A program made the position numbers and the translations under genes. A stretch of DNA of 37,207 nt from JAXMAF01 sp046350555 (GTDB lineage: Bacteria > Planctomycetota > Phycisphaerae > Phycisphaerales > SM1A02): contig JAXMAF010000038.1 of assembly GCA_046350555.1 (NCBI GenBank), positions 1-37,207 on the forward strand, given 5' to 3'. Below are positions 15,973 to 24,185 of this stretch, piece after piece (the first letter of the stretch is position 1; every line of letters starts with the position of its first letter). The notes under the pieces were generated by a model that saw nothing but the letters and a program-made list of their open reading frames with translations, was not told the DNA's origin and did not search any database.

Positions 15973-16282
15973 TCGCTCGTCGCCCGACAACCCGGCCGGA
16001 CGCCACGCGGCGACGTCGATCGTGCTTCGCGCTCTCGAGGGCGAGCCGCTCGCCGACGAGCGCATCCGCGATCTCGTGGTCGCCGCCGCGCGGGCCCTCG
16101 CGGAGCGCCATGGGATCGAGCTGGTGGACGTGCGCACCGAGCCCGACCGCGTCATGTGCGTGCTCCGGGCCGATCGCATGGTCGCGATGGGCTTCGCCGC
16201 GGAGCTGCGGCGCACGACGGAGACGTGGTATGCAAGAAAGTTCGGCGTGACGACGCTGTGGGGCGTGGGCGGGAGCGGATAG
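15965..16282 (+). CDS. Small protein of unknown function, possibly derived from an IS200-like domain
   Basis: A 105-residue protein whose ATG overlaps the gmhB stop (ATGGGTGA), suggesting translational coupling. It contains DERIRDLVVAAARALAERHGIELVDVRTEPDRVMCVLRADRM. This weakly resembles the core of Y1/REP-associated transposases, where a helix and strand precede a P-D-H-V-H-x-L-L motif. Here the two histidines are replaced by R and M, so it could not be an active HUH nuclease. The resemblance may be fortuitous. It could instead be a small accessory protein of the LPS genes. Function is unknown. Confidence 0.55.
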   Translation: MGDRSSPDNPAGRHAATSIVLRALEGEPLADERIRDLVVAAARALAERHGIELVDVRTEPDRVMCVLRADRMVAMGFAAELRRTTETWYARKFGVTTLWGVGGSG

Positions 16283-16448
16283 GGGAGGCCGTTCGTCGGC
16301 CGATCCCAACGCCGTGCGGCGGCCCTCGTACGCTTGGGACTCGGCCGTGCGAGGCGCTCCGCCGCCGCACGAACGAACGAGCCTCGACATCGCGCCGCGA
16401 CCGTCGCGCAGCGCCCGCACCGCACGTCGAACCCGACTCCAACGCTCC

Positions 16449-17603
16449 ATGCCCCATTCACGATCCATACGCCGCATCGGGGTGCTCACCGGTGGCGGCG
16501 ACTGTCCCGGCCTCAACGCGGTCATCCGCGCCGTCGTCAAGACGGCGATCTATCAGCACGGCATCGAGGTGCATGGGATCCGTGATGGATTCGTCGGCCT
16601 GATCGAGAACCGCATCCATCCGCTGAGCACCGCGGACGTCTCGGGCATCCTGCACCGCGGCGGAACGATCCTGGGCACGAACAACAAGGCCAATCCAGCC
16701 CGCTACGCGGTCGGCTGGAACGCCCGCCGAGAGCCGATCTTCGAGGATGTCACCGATCGCTGCCTCAGGCACATCGCGTCGCACGGGCTCGACGCGATCA
16801 TCGTGATCGGCGGCGACGGCACGATGTCCGCCGCGTCGTGCTTCGTCGATCGCGGCGTGAACGTGATCGGCGTTCCCAAGACTATCGACAACGACATCGT
16901 CGGCACCGAGATCACCTTCGGGTTCCTCACCGCGGTCGCGACGGCGACCGAGGCGCTCGATCGGCTGCACTCCACCGCCGACAGCCACCATCGCGTCATG
17001 GTCTGCGAGGTGATGGGTCGCAACGCCGGATGGATCGCGCTCACCGCCGGCGTCGCCAGCGGCTCGGACGTGATCCTCGTTCCCGAGATCCCGTTCGACT
17101 TCGACGAGGTGGCCTCCTTCATCCGCGATCGCACCCGCAACGGCGGCCCCGGCTTTGCGATCGTGGTCGTCGCCGAGGGGGCGCGCCCGCGGGGCGGCGA
17201 GCAGACGATCCATCGCATCGATCCATCGAGTCCCGATCCGATCCGGCTCGGCGGCGTCGGGCACTTCATCGCCAAGGAGCTCGAACGGCTGACCGAGATC
17301 GAGACGCGCACCACCGTGCTCGGACACGTGCAGCGCGGGGGTCCGCCGATCGCGGCCGACCGGATCCTCGCGACCAACTTCGGATACCACGCGATCAACC
17401 TGCTCATGGCCGGCGGCATGAACCGCATGGTCGTTCGCGTCAACAACGTGCTCAGCGACGTCGACCTGCTGCACGCCGCACACAAGCAGCGGCTCGTTCC
17501 GCTCGATCATCCGCTCATCTCCGCCGCCCGCGCCGTGCGGACGTGCTTCGGCGATGGCGTCACGGAAGGGATCTCGCGCGACCAGCCGGGGGTCGTCGCA
17601 TAG
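16449..17603 (+). CDS. pfkA: 6-phosphofructokinase, mixed-substrate / ATP-type PfkA family
   Basis: 384 residues. The start MPHSRSIRRIGVLTGGGDCPGLNAVIRA is the phosphate-binding N-terminus. The nucleotide-site signature is G121-G122-D123-G124-T125. Gly at the fourth position predicts ATP use, since pyrophosphate enzymes have Asp there. The catalytic segment P143-K144-T-I-D147-N-D149 carries Lys where classical bacterial ATP enzymes have Gly. This Gly/Lys pair is typical of the mixed-substrate clade. MGRNAGWIAL and LGHVQRGGPP are also present. It makes fructose 1,6-bisphosphate in cytoplasmic glycolysis. A hairpin follows the stop immediately. Confidence 0.95.
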   Translation: MPHSRSIRRIGVLTGGGDCPGLNAVIRAVVKTAIYQHGIEVHGIRDGFVGLIENRIHPLSTADVSGILHRGGTILGTNNKANPARYAVGWNARREPIFEDVTDRCLRHIASHGLDAIIVIGGDGTMSAASCFVDRGVNVIGVPKTIDNDIVGTEITFGFLTAVATATEALDRLHSTADSHHRVMVCEVMGRNAGWIALTAGVASGSDVILVPEIPFDFDEVASFIRDRTRNGGPGFAIVVVAEGARPRGGEQTIHRIDPSSPDPIRLGGVGHFIAKELERLTEIETRTTVLGHVQRGGPPIAADRILATNFGYHAINLLMAGGMNRMVVRVNNVLSDVDLLHAAHKQRLVPLDHPLISAARAVRTCFGDGVTEGISRDQPGVVA

Positions 17604-17624
17604 CCGCGACCGCGGCGGTCGCGG
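17604..17624 (+). terminator. Perfect 9-bp hairpin directly after the phosphofructokinase stop
   Basis: CCGCGACCG-CGG-CGGTCGCGG starts at the base after the TAG. All nine pairs are Watson-Crick with a 3-base loop. There is no U tract, as is common in GC-rich genomes. It would separate pfkA from the EamA gene that starts 39 bases further on, or leave read-through between them. Confidence 0.5.
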
Positions 17625-17662
17625 CCGCCACCCCGCGTTCCGTCCGGCGCCGCGCCGACACC

Positions 17663-18652
17663 ATGCCGAACCCACCGAACCACCGCTTCCAGGTCGTCGC
17701 CGCATTCGCCGCGATCTATGTCCTCTGGGGCTCGACGTACCTCGGCATCAAGGTCGCGGTCGAGGCGATGCCGCCCTTCTTCATGGCCGGCTCGCGGTTC
17801 ATGCTCGCGGGCTTCCTGCTGCTGGGCTGGATGGCGGCGCAGCCGGCCTCGCGCGGCGGCGGCAGCGCGGCGCTGCGGTCCATGCTCGCGCCGGCGCCGC
17901 TGGTTCGGGCGGCCACGATCGGGTTGCTCATGCTCGGCATCGGAAACGGCTGCGTCGTGTGGGCCATCAGCCATCGGGCGCCGACGGGCCTCACGGCCGT
18001 GATGATCGCCACGACGCCGCTCTGGCTGGTGCTGCTCGACTGGCTCGGCGCCGCACGGAGCGGCCACCGCGCGCCGATCGCCCCGCGCGTGGTCGTCGGG
18101 CTCGCCGTCGGCGTGGTCGGGATCGTGGTCCTTCGCGGCGTCGGCTTCGAGGCCGCCGCGGGACTCGACGGCCCCATCGTTCCCGTGCTGCTGGCGGCCT
18201 CGCTGGCCTGGGCGTGCGGGTCGGTCCTCTCCAAGCGCAGCCGCGCGGATGGCTCGCCGTTCGTCGCCACGGGCCTGCAGATGGTGCTCGGCGGCGCGGC
18301 GGTGACGCTCTTCAGCGCGCTCACCGAGCACTGGGGGACGATCGAGCCCTCGGCGTTCACCCTGCGCTCGTGGCTCGGCTTCGGCTACCTGGTGGTCTTC
18401 GGCTCGCTCGTCGGCTACACGGCGTTCATCTGGCTGCTGCGACACGTCTCCGCCGCGGCCGTCGGGACGTACGCGTACGTCAACCCGGTCGTCGCGGTCG
18501 TCCTCGGGGCGATCATCGCCGACGAGCCGCTCACGCCGCGGACGATCGTCGCCTCCGCGATCATCCTCGCCGCGGTCGTGCTGATCACGACGGCGCGGGC
18601 GCGGCCTGCGGCGACCGCGGACGCATCGGTCGACGGCGCCGAGCCCGCATGA
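17663..18652 (+). CDS. EamA/DMT-family transporter
   Basis: 329 residues with about ten membrane helices arranged as two EamA repeats. The first repeat has YVLWGSTYLGIKVAVEAMPPFFMAGSRF, and the second contains FGSLVGYTAFIWLLRHVSAAAVGTYAYVNPVVAVVLGAIIADEPLT. This is the characteristic YedA/RhaT-like pattern. The superfamily exports metabolites, amino acids or drugs across the cytoplasmic membrane, usually by proton exchange. The substrate cannot be told from sequence. It starts 59 bases after pfkA on the same strand and ends 28 bases before the convergent EcsC-family gene. Confidence 0.92.
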   Translation: MPNPPNHRFQVVAAFAAIYVLWGSTYLGIKVAVEAMPPFFMAGSRFMLAGFLLLGWMAAQPASRGGGSAALRSMLAPAPLVRAATIGLLMLGIGNGCVVWAISHRAPTGLTAVMIATTPLWLVLLDWLGAARSGHRAPIAPRVVVGLAVGVVGIVVLRGVGFEAAAGLDGPIVPVLLAASLAWACGSVLSKRSRADGSPFVATGLQMVLGGAAVTLFSALTEHWGTIEPSAFTLRSWLGFGYLVVFGSLVGYTAFIWLLRHVSAAAVGTYAYVNPVVAVVLGAIIADEPLTPRTIVASAIILAAVVLITTARARPAATADASVDGAEPA

Positions 18653-18680
18653 CCTTCGCATGACCTTCGCCGCGGGGCGC

Positions 18681-19307
18681 CTATTCGCGCCGCCGCGTCT
18701 CGCGCTCGAAGAGCTCGATCGCCGTCTTCGCGACCTGGCCGGTGTCGTAGAAGGCGTACGCACCGACGCCGAGCGCCCCGATCACCGGCAACCACCGCGC
18801 CGCGGCCTTCGAGACCATGCGCCTGGTCAACTGCACGCCGATGCGCTCGCAGATGCGCTGCACCATGTCGCTCGTCGCCTGCCGCACGACGATCCGGCTG
18901 CCGACGCGGGCCATCAGGTCGCGCACCGCCTGGGCCGCGGCGTGACGGAAGAGGCAGTAGATCATCTGCTCGCGCTCAAGCGTCGCCTGGACGCCGAAGG
19001 CGCCGGCGATGTCGGCGACCATCTGCGACTGGATCCGCCAGATGGCGACCAGGTCGGGCAGGATCGTCAGCAGCCCGAGCGGACCCGGTGGCAGCGCCAG
19101 GCTGCCGGAGACGACGGCCGACTTGATCGCCGCCGCGTTCGCGATCGCCCGGGCCCGGCGCGCCGGGTCGGGCGACGGGCCGACGTCGGTGTCGGGCACG
19201 TGCGCGATCACCCGCTCGATCGCGTGCGCCACGCGCTTGGCCACGGTGCGCTCGTTGCCCGCCGGCACGATGGCGCGGTGCTCGTTGGAATGGGGCGTGC
19301 GGCTCAT
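18681..19307 (-). CDS. EcsC-family protein
   Basis: 208 residues. The central hydrophobic stretch LALPPGPLGLLTILPDLVAIWRIQSQMVADIAGAFG is the hallmark of EcsC-type proteins, followed by amphipathic helices and a second hydrophobic segment LPVIGALGVGAYAFYDTG. It is probably membrane-associated. In Bacillus, EcsC is encoded with an ABC transporter, but none is present here and the molecular role is unknown. ATG 19307 (MSRTPHSNEH) gives a sensible N-terminus; no Shine-Dalgarno or -10 element was seen before it. The 94 bases to the next gene upstream on this strand contain only GC-rich sequence. Confidence 0.75.
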   Translation of the reverse strand: MSRTPHSNEHRAIVPAGNERTVAKRVAHAIERVIAHVPDTDVGPSPDPARRARAIANAAAIKSAVVSGSLALPPGPLGLLTILPDLVAIWRIQSQMVADIAGAFGVQATLEREQMIYCLFRHAAAQAVRDLMARVGSRIVVRQATSDMVQRICERIGVQLTRRMVSKAAARWLPVIGALGVGAYAFYDTGQVAKTAIELFERETRRRE

Positions 19308-19401
19308 GGTTCCGGGTGCGGTCCAGGTGCCGGGCCGACGCGCCAGGGCTCGTGCCCGGCCGGTCGACACGCGGCTTCGTCGGATCGGTCCGTCGGCCAG
19401 G

Positions 19402-20166
19402 TCACGCGACGGGATACGCGATGAAGTAGTACTCCGGGCCCTTCGCCCAGTTCTCGCGGAACGCAGTCGGCGCATACGGGGGCTTCCCGGCGAGCCACCA
19501 GCGCATGGTCGAGAGCTTGTATCCAATCCGGTCGAAGAACTCGAGATAGTCGTCGGGACCGGTGCCATACGCGGGCGACCGGCGTCCGGACTCGAAGATG
19601 ATGATCGGCCGGCCGCGCTTGATCGTCTCGAGTCCGCCGCGCATCGCGTCCAGCTCGCCCCCCTCGATGTCGAGCTTCATGAGCGCCACGCGGACGTCCG
19701 CGGGGACGACACGATCGATCGTCTCGACCTGGACGGTCAGCTCCTCGACGACCGGATCCGATCGGTCGTACTCGCGCGGACGAAGACCGCTGTACGCCGG
19801 GGCGTTGACGACGTACTGGAAGGTCGAGGTTCCCGGCGCATCGCTGAGGGCAAGCTGCTTCACGTCGACCGTCGGGAAGTTCTCGCGCAGCGCCTTGGCC
19901 AGGTGCGGGATCGGCTCGAACGCGAAGAGTCTCCCCTTCGGCGCGAAGACGAGCATCTCCTTGAGGATGTCGCCCCGGTGGGCGCCGATGTCGAGGGCCG
20001 CCGAGTCGGGCTTCAAGACCCGCCGCATCACCTCGACCGTCTGAAGGTCGTACTGGATGTTCTGGTTGAACTTCGCCCGCGTGCTTGCCGGGACGATCAT
20101 TCGATAGATTCGTGCGGCGAACGGCCCGAGGGGAGTGGCCTGGACCGCCTGCTTCAGGCGTTGCAT
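19402..20166 (-). CDS. FkbM-family methyltransferase
   Basis: 254 residues. The SAM-binding Rossmann core is visible: motif I AALDIGAHRGDILKEML, then LFAFEPIPHLAKALRENF, and the FkbM-typical VALMKLDIEGGELDAMRGGLETIKRGRPIIIFE. FkbM enzymes O-methylate sugars or secondary metabolites, and many act on surface polysaccharide residues. No glycan gene is directly adjacent, but an LPS-core group lies 4 kb away, so envelope glycan methylation is plausible but unproven. The ATG has TACACT (20173-20178) six bases upstream and no Shine-Dalgarno sequence. Confidence 0.88.
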   Translation of the reverse strand: MQRLKQAVQATPLGPFAARIYRMIVPASTRAKFNQNIQYDLQTVEVMRRVLKPDSAALDIGAHRGDILKEMLVFAPKGRLFAFEPIPHLAKALRENFPTVDVKQLALSDAPGTSTFQYVVNAPAYSGLRPREYDRSDPVVEELTVQVETIDRVVPADVRVALMKLDIEGGELDAMRGGLETIKRGRPIIIFESGRRSPAYGTGPDDYLEFFDRIGYKLSTMRWWLAGKPPYAPTAFRENWAKGPEYYFIAYPVA

Positions 20167-20326
20167 GGCGAGAGTGTACGGGAAGGAAATGGCGTCGTGC
20201 GGACGATGCTGGACGGCCCGGGGCGCATCCACGGATCGCCGGTGAGACGTCGCGACCGCGCCTCTCGCCCCGGCGCGGCCCGTGGCCACGGCTCGCGCGC
20301 CGAACAAGGCGGGCTGCTAAGGCGCG

Positions 20327-20812
20327 CTACAACAGGAAGAGGCCGTGCGCCGCGACCGAGCAGCCGATCGAGAGCGCCAACACGACGACCGCCGTGGCGA
20401 TCAGCGCCGCGCGTCCGCGCGAACCCAGCCAGAGCGACAGCGCGACCAGGAGCGCCGTGGCCAGGGCCGGGAGGAGCATCCTGAGCCATCCGGGTGGATG
20501 GGGCGCGGAGAACATGCTCGCGATCAGGGCCACCGGCAGCAGTCCGGGCAGGATCGGAAACATCTTCGCCCACAGCCATCGATACGCATCCCACGGATAG
20601 CTCATCAGGAAGACCCAGGAGTAGGGCGCATAGATGCACGGAAGCAGGATCGCGGCCGACCACGTCCACCGGCGGCGGAACGATCGCCGTGCCGCAGCTC
20701 GCGCCAACGCCGCGGCGCCGACGTCGGCGCCGCATTCGGGGCACGTCGATCCAGTCGTGCCGCGCAGCGCATAGCCGCAGCGCGGACAGCGAGGTTCGTC
20801 GTCGGTCGGCAT
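20327..20812 (-). CDS. Zinc-ribbon membrane protein, function unknown
   Basis: 161 residues. The N-terminus has a zinc ribbon, C9-x2-C12 ... C24-x2-C27 (RCPRCGYALRG, TCPECGAD), followed by about four membrane helices near residues 48-70, 85-105, 110-130 and 135-160. Planctomycetes encode many such proteins with this RCPxCGYxLRG opening. Function is unknown. The ribbon probably faces the cytoplasm. The start codon is 91 bases from the divergent DUF1080 gene, which leaves room for promoters in both directions. Confidence 0.75.
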   Translation of the reverse strand: MPTDDEPRCPRCGYALRGTTGSTCPECGADVGAAALARAAARRSFRRRWTWSAAILLPCIYAPYSWVFLMSYPWDAYRWLWAKMFPILPGLLPVALIASMFSAPHPPGWLRMLLPALATALLVALSLWLGSRGRAALIATAVVVLALSIGCSVAAHGLFLL

Positions 20813-20903
20813 GTGGACGATGGTTGCGCTGGCGCCCGCGGGTCGCGGGCGTCGTGCGCCTGCGCTGGTATCCTCAACGATAGATCCATCGAAGGAGCCA
20901 CTC

Positions 20904-22769
20904 GTGCCAACCATGATCCGGGCCGCCGTGTGCGGTCTCGTCGCCTCGCTCTCGATCGTCGCCGTCGCCGCGTCGGGGGCCGCCAAGCCGGCGGCGCCAG
21001 CTCGACCCGCGGCGCCGACTCGTCCGGCCGCGCCGCCCGCCGCGCCGGCCGCGGTCGTCCCTCCGGCGGCCGCTGCCGCACCCAACACGCTCACGCCCGC
21101 CGAGCGCGCCGCCGGCTGGAAGCTCCTCTTCGACGGCGCCACCGTGGATGGCTGGCGCGGCTACAAGCAGGCGACCTTTCCTGCGGCGAAGCCAGGCGGC
21201 GGTGGATGGACGATCAGCGACGGTGCGCTCTGCACGTCGCCCGGTGGAAGCGGCGGCGACATCATCACCGCCGAGCAGTTCGGCGACTTCGAGCTCTCGC
21301 TCGAGTACCGGACCTCTCCCAAGGCCAACAGCGGCATCATCTTCCGCGTGGCCGAGAAGCACGACACGTCGTGGATGACCGGTCCCGAGTTCCAGGTCAT
21401 CGACGACGGCGGCAACGACCTCAAGCCCGACGATGCGCACTCCTCCGGCGCGCTGTACGACCTCGCGGCGCCGGCGGCGGGCAAGGTCGTCAAGCCCGCG
21501 GGCGAATGGAACCACGCGCGGATCGTGCTGCGCGACGGCCGCCTTCGGCACTACCTCAACGGCGTGCGCATCGTCGACCTCCGCATCGACGGCAAGGATT
21601 GGATCGAGCGCATCAACGGCAGCAAGTTCAAGGTCTACGAGGGATTCGGTCTTCAGCCGCGCGGCCACATTGCGCTCCAGGACCACGGCGACGCGGTCTG
21701 CTACCGGAACATCAAGATCCGCTCGTTCGACGCCCCGATGCCGGGCGAGGTCCAGCTCTTCAACGGCAAGGACACGACCGGCTGGACCGCGTTCCTCCAG
21801 GATGGCAAGGGCATGGCGGACGTCTGGAGCGTGAAGGATGGCGTGCTGCGCTGCGCCGGACGTCCCATCGGATACATCCGCACCACGGCCGATCACGCCA
21901 ACTACGTCCTCAAGCTCGAGTGGCGCTGGCCGATCGGGCCGTCCGGAAGCGGCGATCCCGGGAACTCCGGCGTGCTGCTCCGCATGGTCGGCGAGGACAA
22001 GGTCTGGCCGAAGAGCGTCGAGGCGCAGCTCCAGAGCGGAAGCGCCGGCGACTTCTGGAACATCGACGAGGTCCAGATGAAGGTCGACCCGGCGCGCACC
22101 AACGGCCGCAACACGAAGCAGACGCACGCCAACGAGAACGCCATCGGCGAATGGAACGAGTACGAGATCATCGTCGACGGCGGGGACATCCGGCTCAACG
22201 TGAACGGCGAGGAACTCAACCACGCGTGGGACGTCGCCGTCGTTCCCGGCAAGATCTGCCTCCAGTCGGAGGGCGCGCCGATCGAGTTCCGCAACATCCG
22301 ACTCGCGCCGATCGTCGCGGATCCGAAGCCCGAAGGCGCGAGGCCCGGGGCCGGGACGATCGGGCTCTCGACCCCCGCGGCGGGCGCCGCAGCGCCGGTC
22401 GGGGATGGATCGGACAAGGCCGCGATGGTCAAGGCGGGCGCCGAGGAGGCCAGGGCCGACATCGGCCGCGGCGTTCTCAAGCTGCGCACCTTCGGCCTGC
22501 CTGCGGTGTGGGCGGGCGACTATCACGAGCTCCTGCGCACGCGCCTCGGCGTCGAGATCGAGGGCGTCGCCGGCTGCATCGTCGACGAGAGGATCGTCGA
22601 GACGACCAAGGGCTACAACGAGGTCATGCGCACGGAGATCGCCCGCCGATTCGGGGCGAAGGCGCTCGACCAGGTCCAGGTCGACGCAGAACGACAATGG
22701 AATGCCCAGTTCGAGCAGGTCGCGTCCGGTGGCGCCGCGAAGGGCGCGAAGGGCGCAAAGGGCAAATAG
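20904..22769 (+). CDS. Secreted protein with two DUF1080 (3-keto-disaccharide hydrolase-like) domains and an extra C-terminal domain
   Basis: 621 residues. A signal peptide and an Ala/Pro-rich linker (about 25-60) are followed by two concanavalin-like DUF1080 domains. Domain 1 starts at GWKLLFDGATVDGWRGY and contains DFELSLEYRTSPKANSGI. Domain 2 starts at VQLFNGKDTTGWTAF and contains GNSGVLLRM. DUF1080 proteins are abundant in Planctomycetes and some cleave 3-keto-glycosides, so a periplasmic carbohydrate role is likely. After residue ~520 comes a separate ~95-residue region (LRTFGLPAVWAGDYHELL...VAGCIVDERIVETTKGYNEVM) found in other planctomycete proteins but of unknown function. The tail is Lys/Gly/Ala-rich. 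GTG 20904 is chosen because GAAGGAG lies six bases upstream; ATG 20913 is nine bases further in. Confidence 0.85.
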   Translation: MPTMIRAAVCGLVASLSIVAVAASGAAKPAAPARPAAPTRPAAPPAAPAAVVPPAAAAAPNTLTPAERAAGWKLLFDGATVDGWRGYKQATFPAAKPGGGGWTISDGALCTSPGGSGGDIITAEQFGDFELSLEYRTSPKANSGIIFRVAEKHDTSWMTGPEFQVIDDGGNDLKPDDAHSSGALYDLAAPAAGKVVKPAGEWNHARIVLRDGRLRHYLNGVRIVDLRIDGKDWIERINGSKFKVYEGFGLQPRGHIALQDHGDAVCYRNIKIRSFDAPMPGEVQLFNGKDTTGWTAFLQDGKGMADVWSVKDGVLRCAGRPIGYIRTTADHANYVLKLEWRWPIGPSGSGDPGNSGVLLRMVGEDKVWPKSVEAQLQSGSAGDFWNIDEVQMKVDPARTNGRNTKQTHANENAIGEWNEYEIIVDGGDIRLNVNGEELNHAWDVAVVPGKICLQSEGAPIEFRNIRLAPIVADPKPEGARPGAGTIGLSTPAAGAAAPVGDGSDKAAMVKAGAEEARADIGRGVLKLRTFGLPAVWAGDYHELLRTRLGVEIEGVAGCIVDERIVETTKGYNEVMRTEIARRFGAKALDQVQVDAERQWNAQFEQVASGGAAKGAKGAKGK

Positions 22770-22809
22770 GGCCGTCGGGCGAGAGAGTCACCCGCGACGC
22801 GGGCGGGCG

Positions 22810-23364
22810 CTAGGCGCTTCGGCGCCGCGGTCGGGCGGCCGTCGCGGTTGCGCCGCGCGCCGCGGCGGGTTTGGTGGCGCGAGCCGTCGCGCTGGCGCGA
22901 GCGGGCGACTTGGTGGACTTGGCCGATGCCGTCGACGTTCGCTTGGCGGGCGCCTCCGTGGGACGCTTCGGCGCGGACGACTCGGTCTTGGGCTCGCCAA
23001 ACTCGCCGCGCAGCGCCGCCGCCGACCTCGCCGCGGCGGCGACGGTCGAGACGAGCGCGCCGCGGGCACAGAAGCGGGCGCTGGGGAACTTCGCGCGCAT
23101 CAGCGAGACCTTGTCGGCGGCGCCGCCGACGAAGACGATCGGGATTCCACGTCGCGACTTCGCCTCCCACAGCCACTCCGCCACGGTCGACCCATGCGAC
23201 GGCAGCCGATCAAGCGAGATCACCAGGACCTCGGGCAGCGGCGGCATCGGCGGCTTGGCGTTCTCGGTCGCGTGCAGGCGGACTCGGTGCCCGGCCTCGG
23301 TCAGCGGCTGGGACCGCTCGCGGGCCTCGGTGTCGTTCCAGTGGATGAAGACGATGTCGCTCAT
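22810..23364 (-). CDS. Degenerate receiver-like (CheY-fold) protein with histone H1-like basic tail
   Basis: 184 residues. Residues 1-115 look like a response-regulator receiver: beta-1 DIVFIHWND, a beta-3 region VLVISLDRLPSHG with Asp where the phospho-acceptor would be, and IPIVFVGG. The conserved beta-5 Lys is missing, so normal phosphorylation switching is doubtful. Residues ~120-184 are almost entirely Ala, Lys, Arg, Pro, Ser and Thr in short repeats such as PAKRT and KSPARAS, resembling the C-terminus of histone H1 and suggesting nucleic-acid binding. The next gene upstream on this strand is DUF3052, 202 bases away. The combination is unusual and the function unknown. Confidence 0.65.
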   Translation of the reverse strand: MSDIVFIHWNDTEARERSQPLTEAGHRVRLHATENAKPPMPPLPEVLVISLDRLPSHGSTVAEWLWEAKSRRGIPIVFVGGAADKVSLMRAKFPSARFCARGALVSTVAAAARSAAALRGEFGEPKTESSAPKRPTEAPAKRTSTASAKSTKSPARASATARATKPAAARGATATAARPRRRSA

Positions 23365-23521
23365 GCGCAGCGCGGCTCCGATCGGCGATTCCAGGCGTGA
23401 ATTCGGCGTCGAACGCCGGGGAACGGGAGGAACAGGAGAGGGTGATGGTAGGCTCGACACGCTCGCCGGTCCGTCGCTGCTCATGCGATGCATGCATGTT
23501 TCGTCGACGGCCCGGGCACCC

Positions 23522-23581
23522 GCGCGATGGTCGGCGCGTTGGTCCGCACGATGATCCGCGCGATGTTTAGCGCGTCCGGCG
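23522..23581 (-). repeat. Degenerate 12-bp tandem repeat across the DUF3052 stop codon
   Basis: Five units of GCGCGATGGTCG-like sequence (second GCGCGTTGGTCC, third GCACGATGATCC, fourth GCGCGATGTTTA, fifth only partly conserved). The DUF3052 stop codon lies in the fourth unit. The rest of 23365-23566 shows no gene; it contains ATGCATGC near 23490. Confidence 0.6.
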
Positions 23582-24001
23582 ACGCGCCAGCCGAAGGCCC
23601 GACCAGGTCTGGTCCACGGCGCACACCTTGTTGTCGACGAGGCCCAGGGGCAGCGCCGCGGCGCGGATGACGTTCTCGTCGACCTGGGTGTCGACGCCGG
23701 AGGACTTCTTCGGCCAGCTCGCCCAGATGGCGCCGCCGTCGGCCAGCATGGCCAGCGCCGCCGCGAGCTGGCGACGGAACGTCGCTTCGTTGGTCGCGAA
23801 GATCTGGACCAGATCGACCGGTGCCGACGCCGGCGCGGGAAGGCGCCGCGCGACGCGCACACGCTCGCCCGTTCCGACCTCGGCGCAGGCCACGAGCTCC
23901 TCGATGTACCCCTTCGGAGCGCCAACCACGCACAGTCGCGAGCCCGGCTTGAGGCCGAGCTTCTTCCAGAGTGGAGTGCCCGAATAGCCCGCGTTCAACA
24001 T
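23567..24001 (-). CDS. DUF3052-family protein
   Basis: 144 residues, normal for the family. Conserved segments are present from end to end: AGYSGTPLWKKLGLKPGSRL at the N-terminus, a central DLVQIFATNEATFRRQL, GGAIWASWPKKSSGVDT, and the C-terminal ALPLGLVDNKVCAVDQTWSGLRL. The family has no firmly established function. It is small and soluble, with a probable Rossmann-like fold. ATG 24001 matches the expected family start. The 184 bases upstream hold a structured 58-bp repeat, described separately. The gene downstream encodes the receiver-like protein. Confidence 0.88.
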   Translation of the reverse strand: MLNAGYSGTPLWKKLGLKPGSRLCVVGAPKGYIEELVACAEVGTGERVRVARRLPAPASAPVDLVQIFATNEATFRRQLAAALAMLADGGAIWASWPKKSSGVDTQVDENVIRAAALPLGLVDNKVCAVDQTWSGLRLARRRTR

Positions 24002-24075
24002 GGTTGCAGCCGCGTGCGCGGGACGAGAGGTCCGGAGCGCTCGAGCGATTCCCCTCGTGCGAAGCGCTGAAGCAA

Positions 24076-24185
24076 CTCCCGTCGCGCGAAAGCGAGTGTG
24101 CGCCGAAAGGCGCCACGGAGCGCTCAAGCGCTGCTCCCGTCGCGCGAAAGCGAGTGTGCGCCGAAGGCGCTACGGAGCGCTCAAA
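24076..24185 (-). repeat. 58-bp tandem repeat with GNRA-type hairpins
   Basis: Two copies at 58-base spacing (24076-24130 and 24134-24185) are nearly identical, with a one-base deletion and few substitutions. Each contains GCGCC-GAA(A)-GGCGC, a five-pair stem closed by GAAA in copy 1 and GAA in copy 2. AGCGC-TCAA-GCGCT forms a stem between the copies. GGAGCGCTC occurs three times (24034, 24118, 24174), so a partial third copy lies upstream. The array abuts the stop codon of the small gene at 24186 and lies upstream of DUF3052. Confidence 0.75.

Noticed and set aside
13159..16461. Minus-strand frame of 1100 codons spanning several genes
   Set aside because: It joins shadow sequence of the kinase, gmhB and pfkA genes with one true heptosyltransferase segment. 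Not a single protein.
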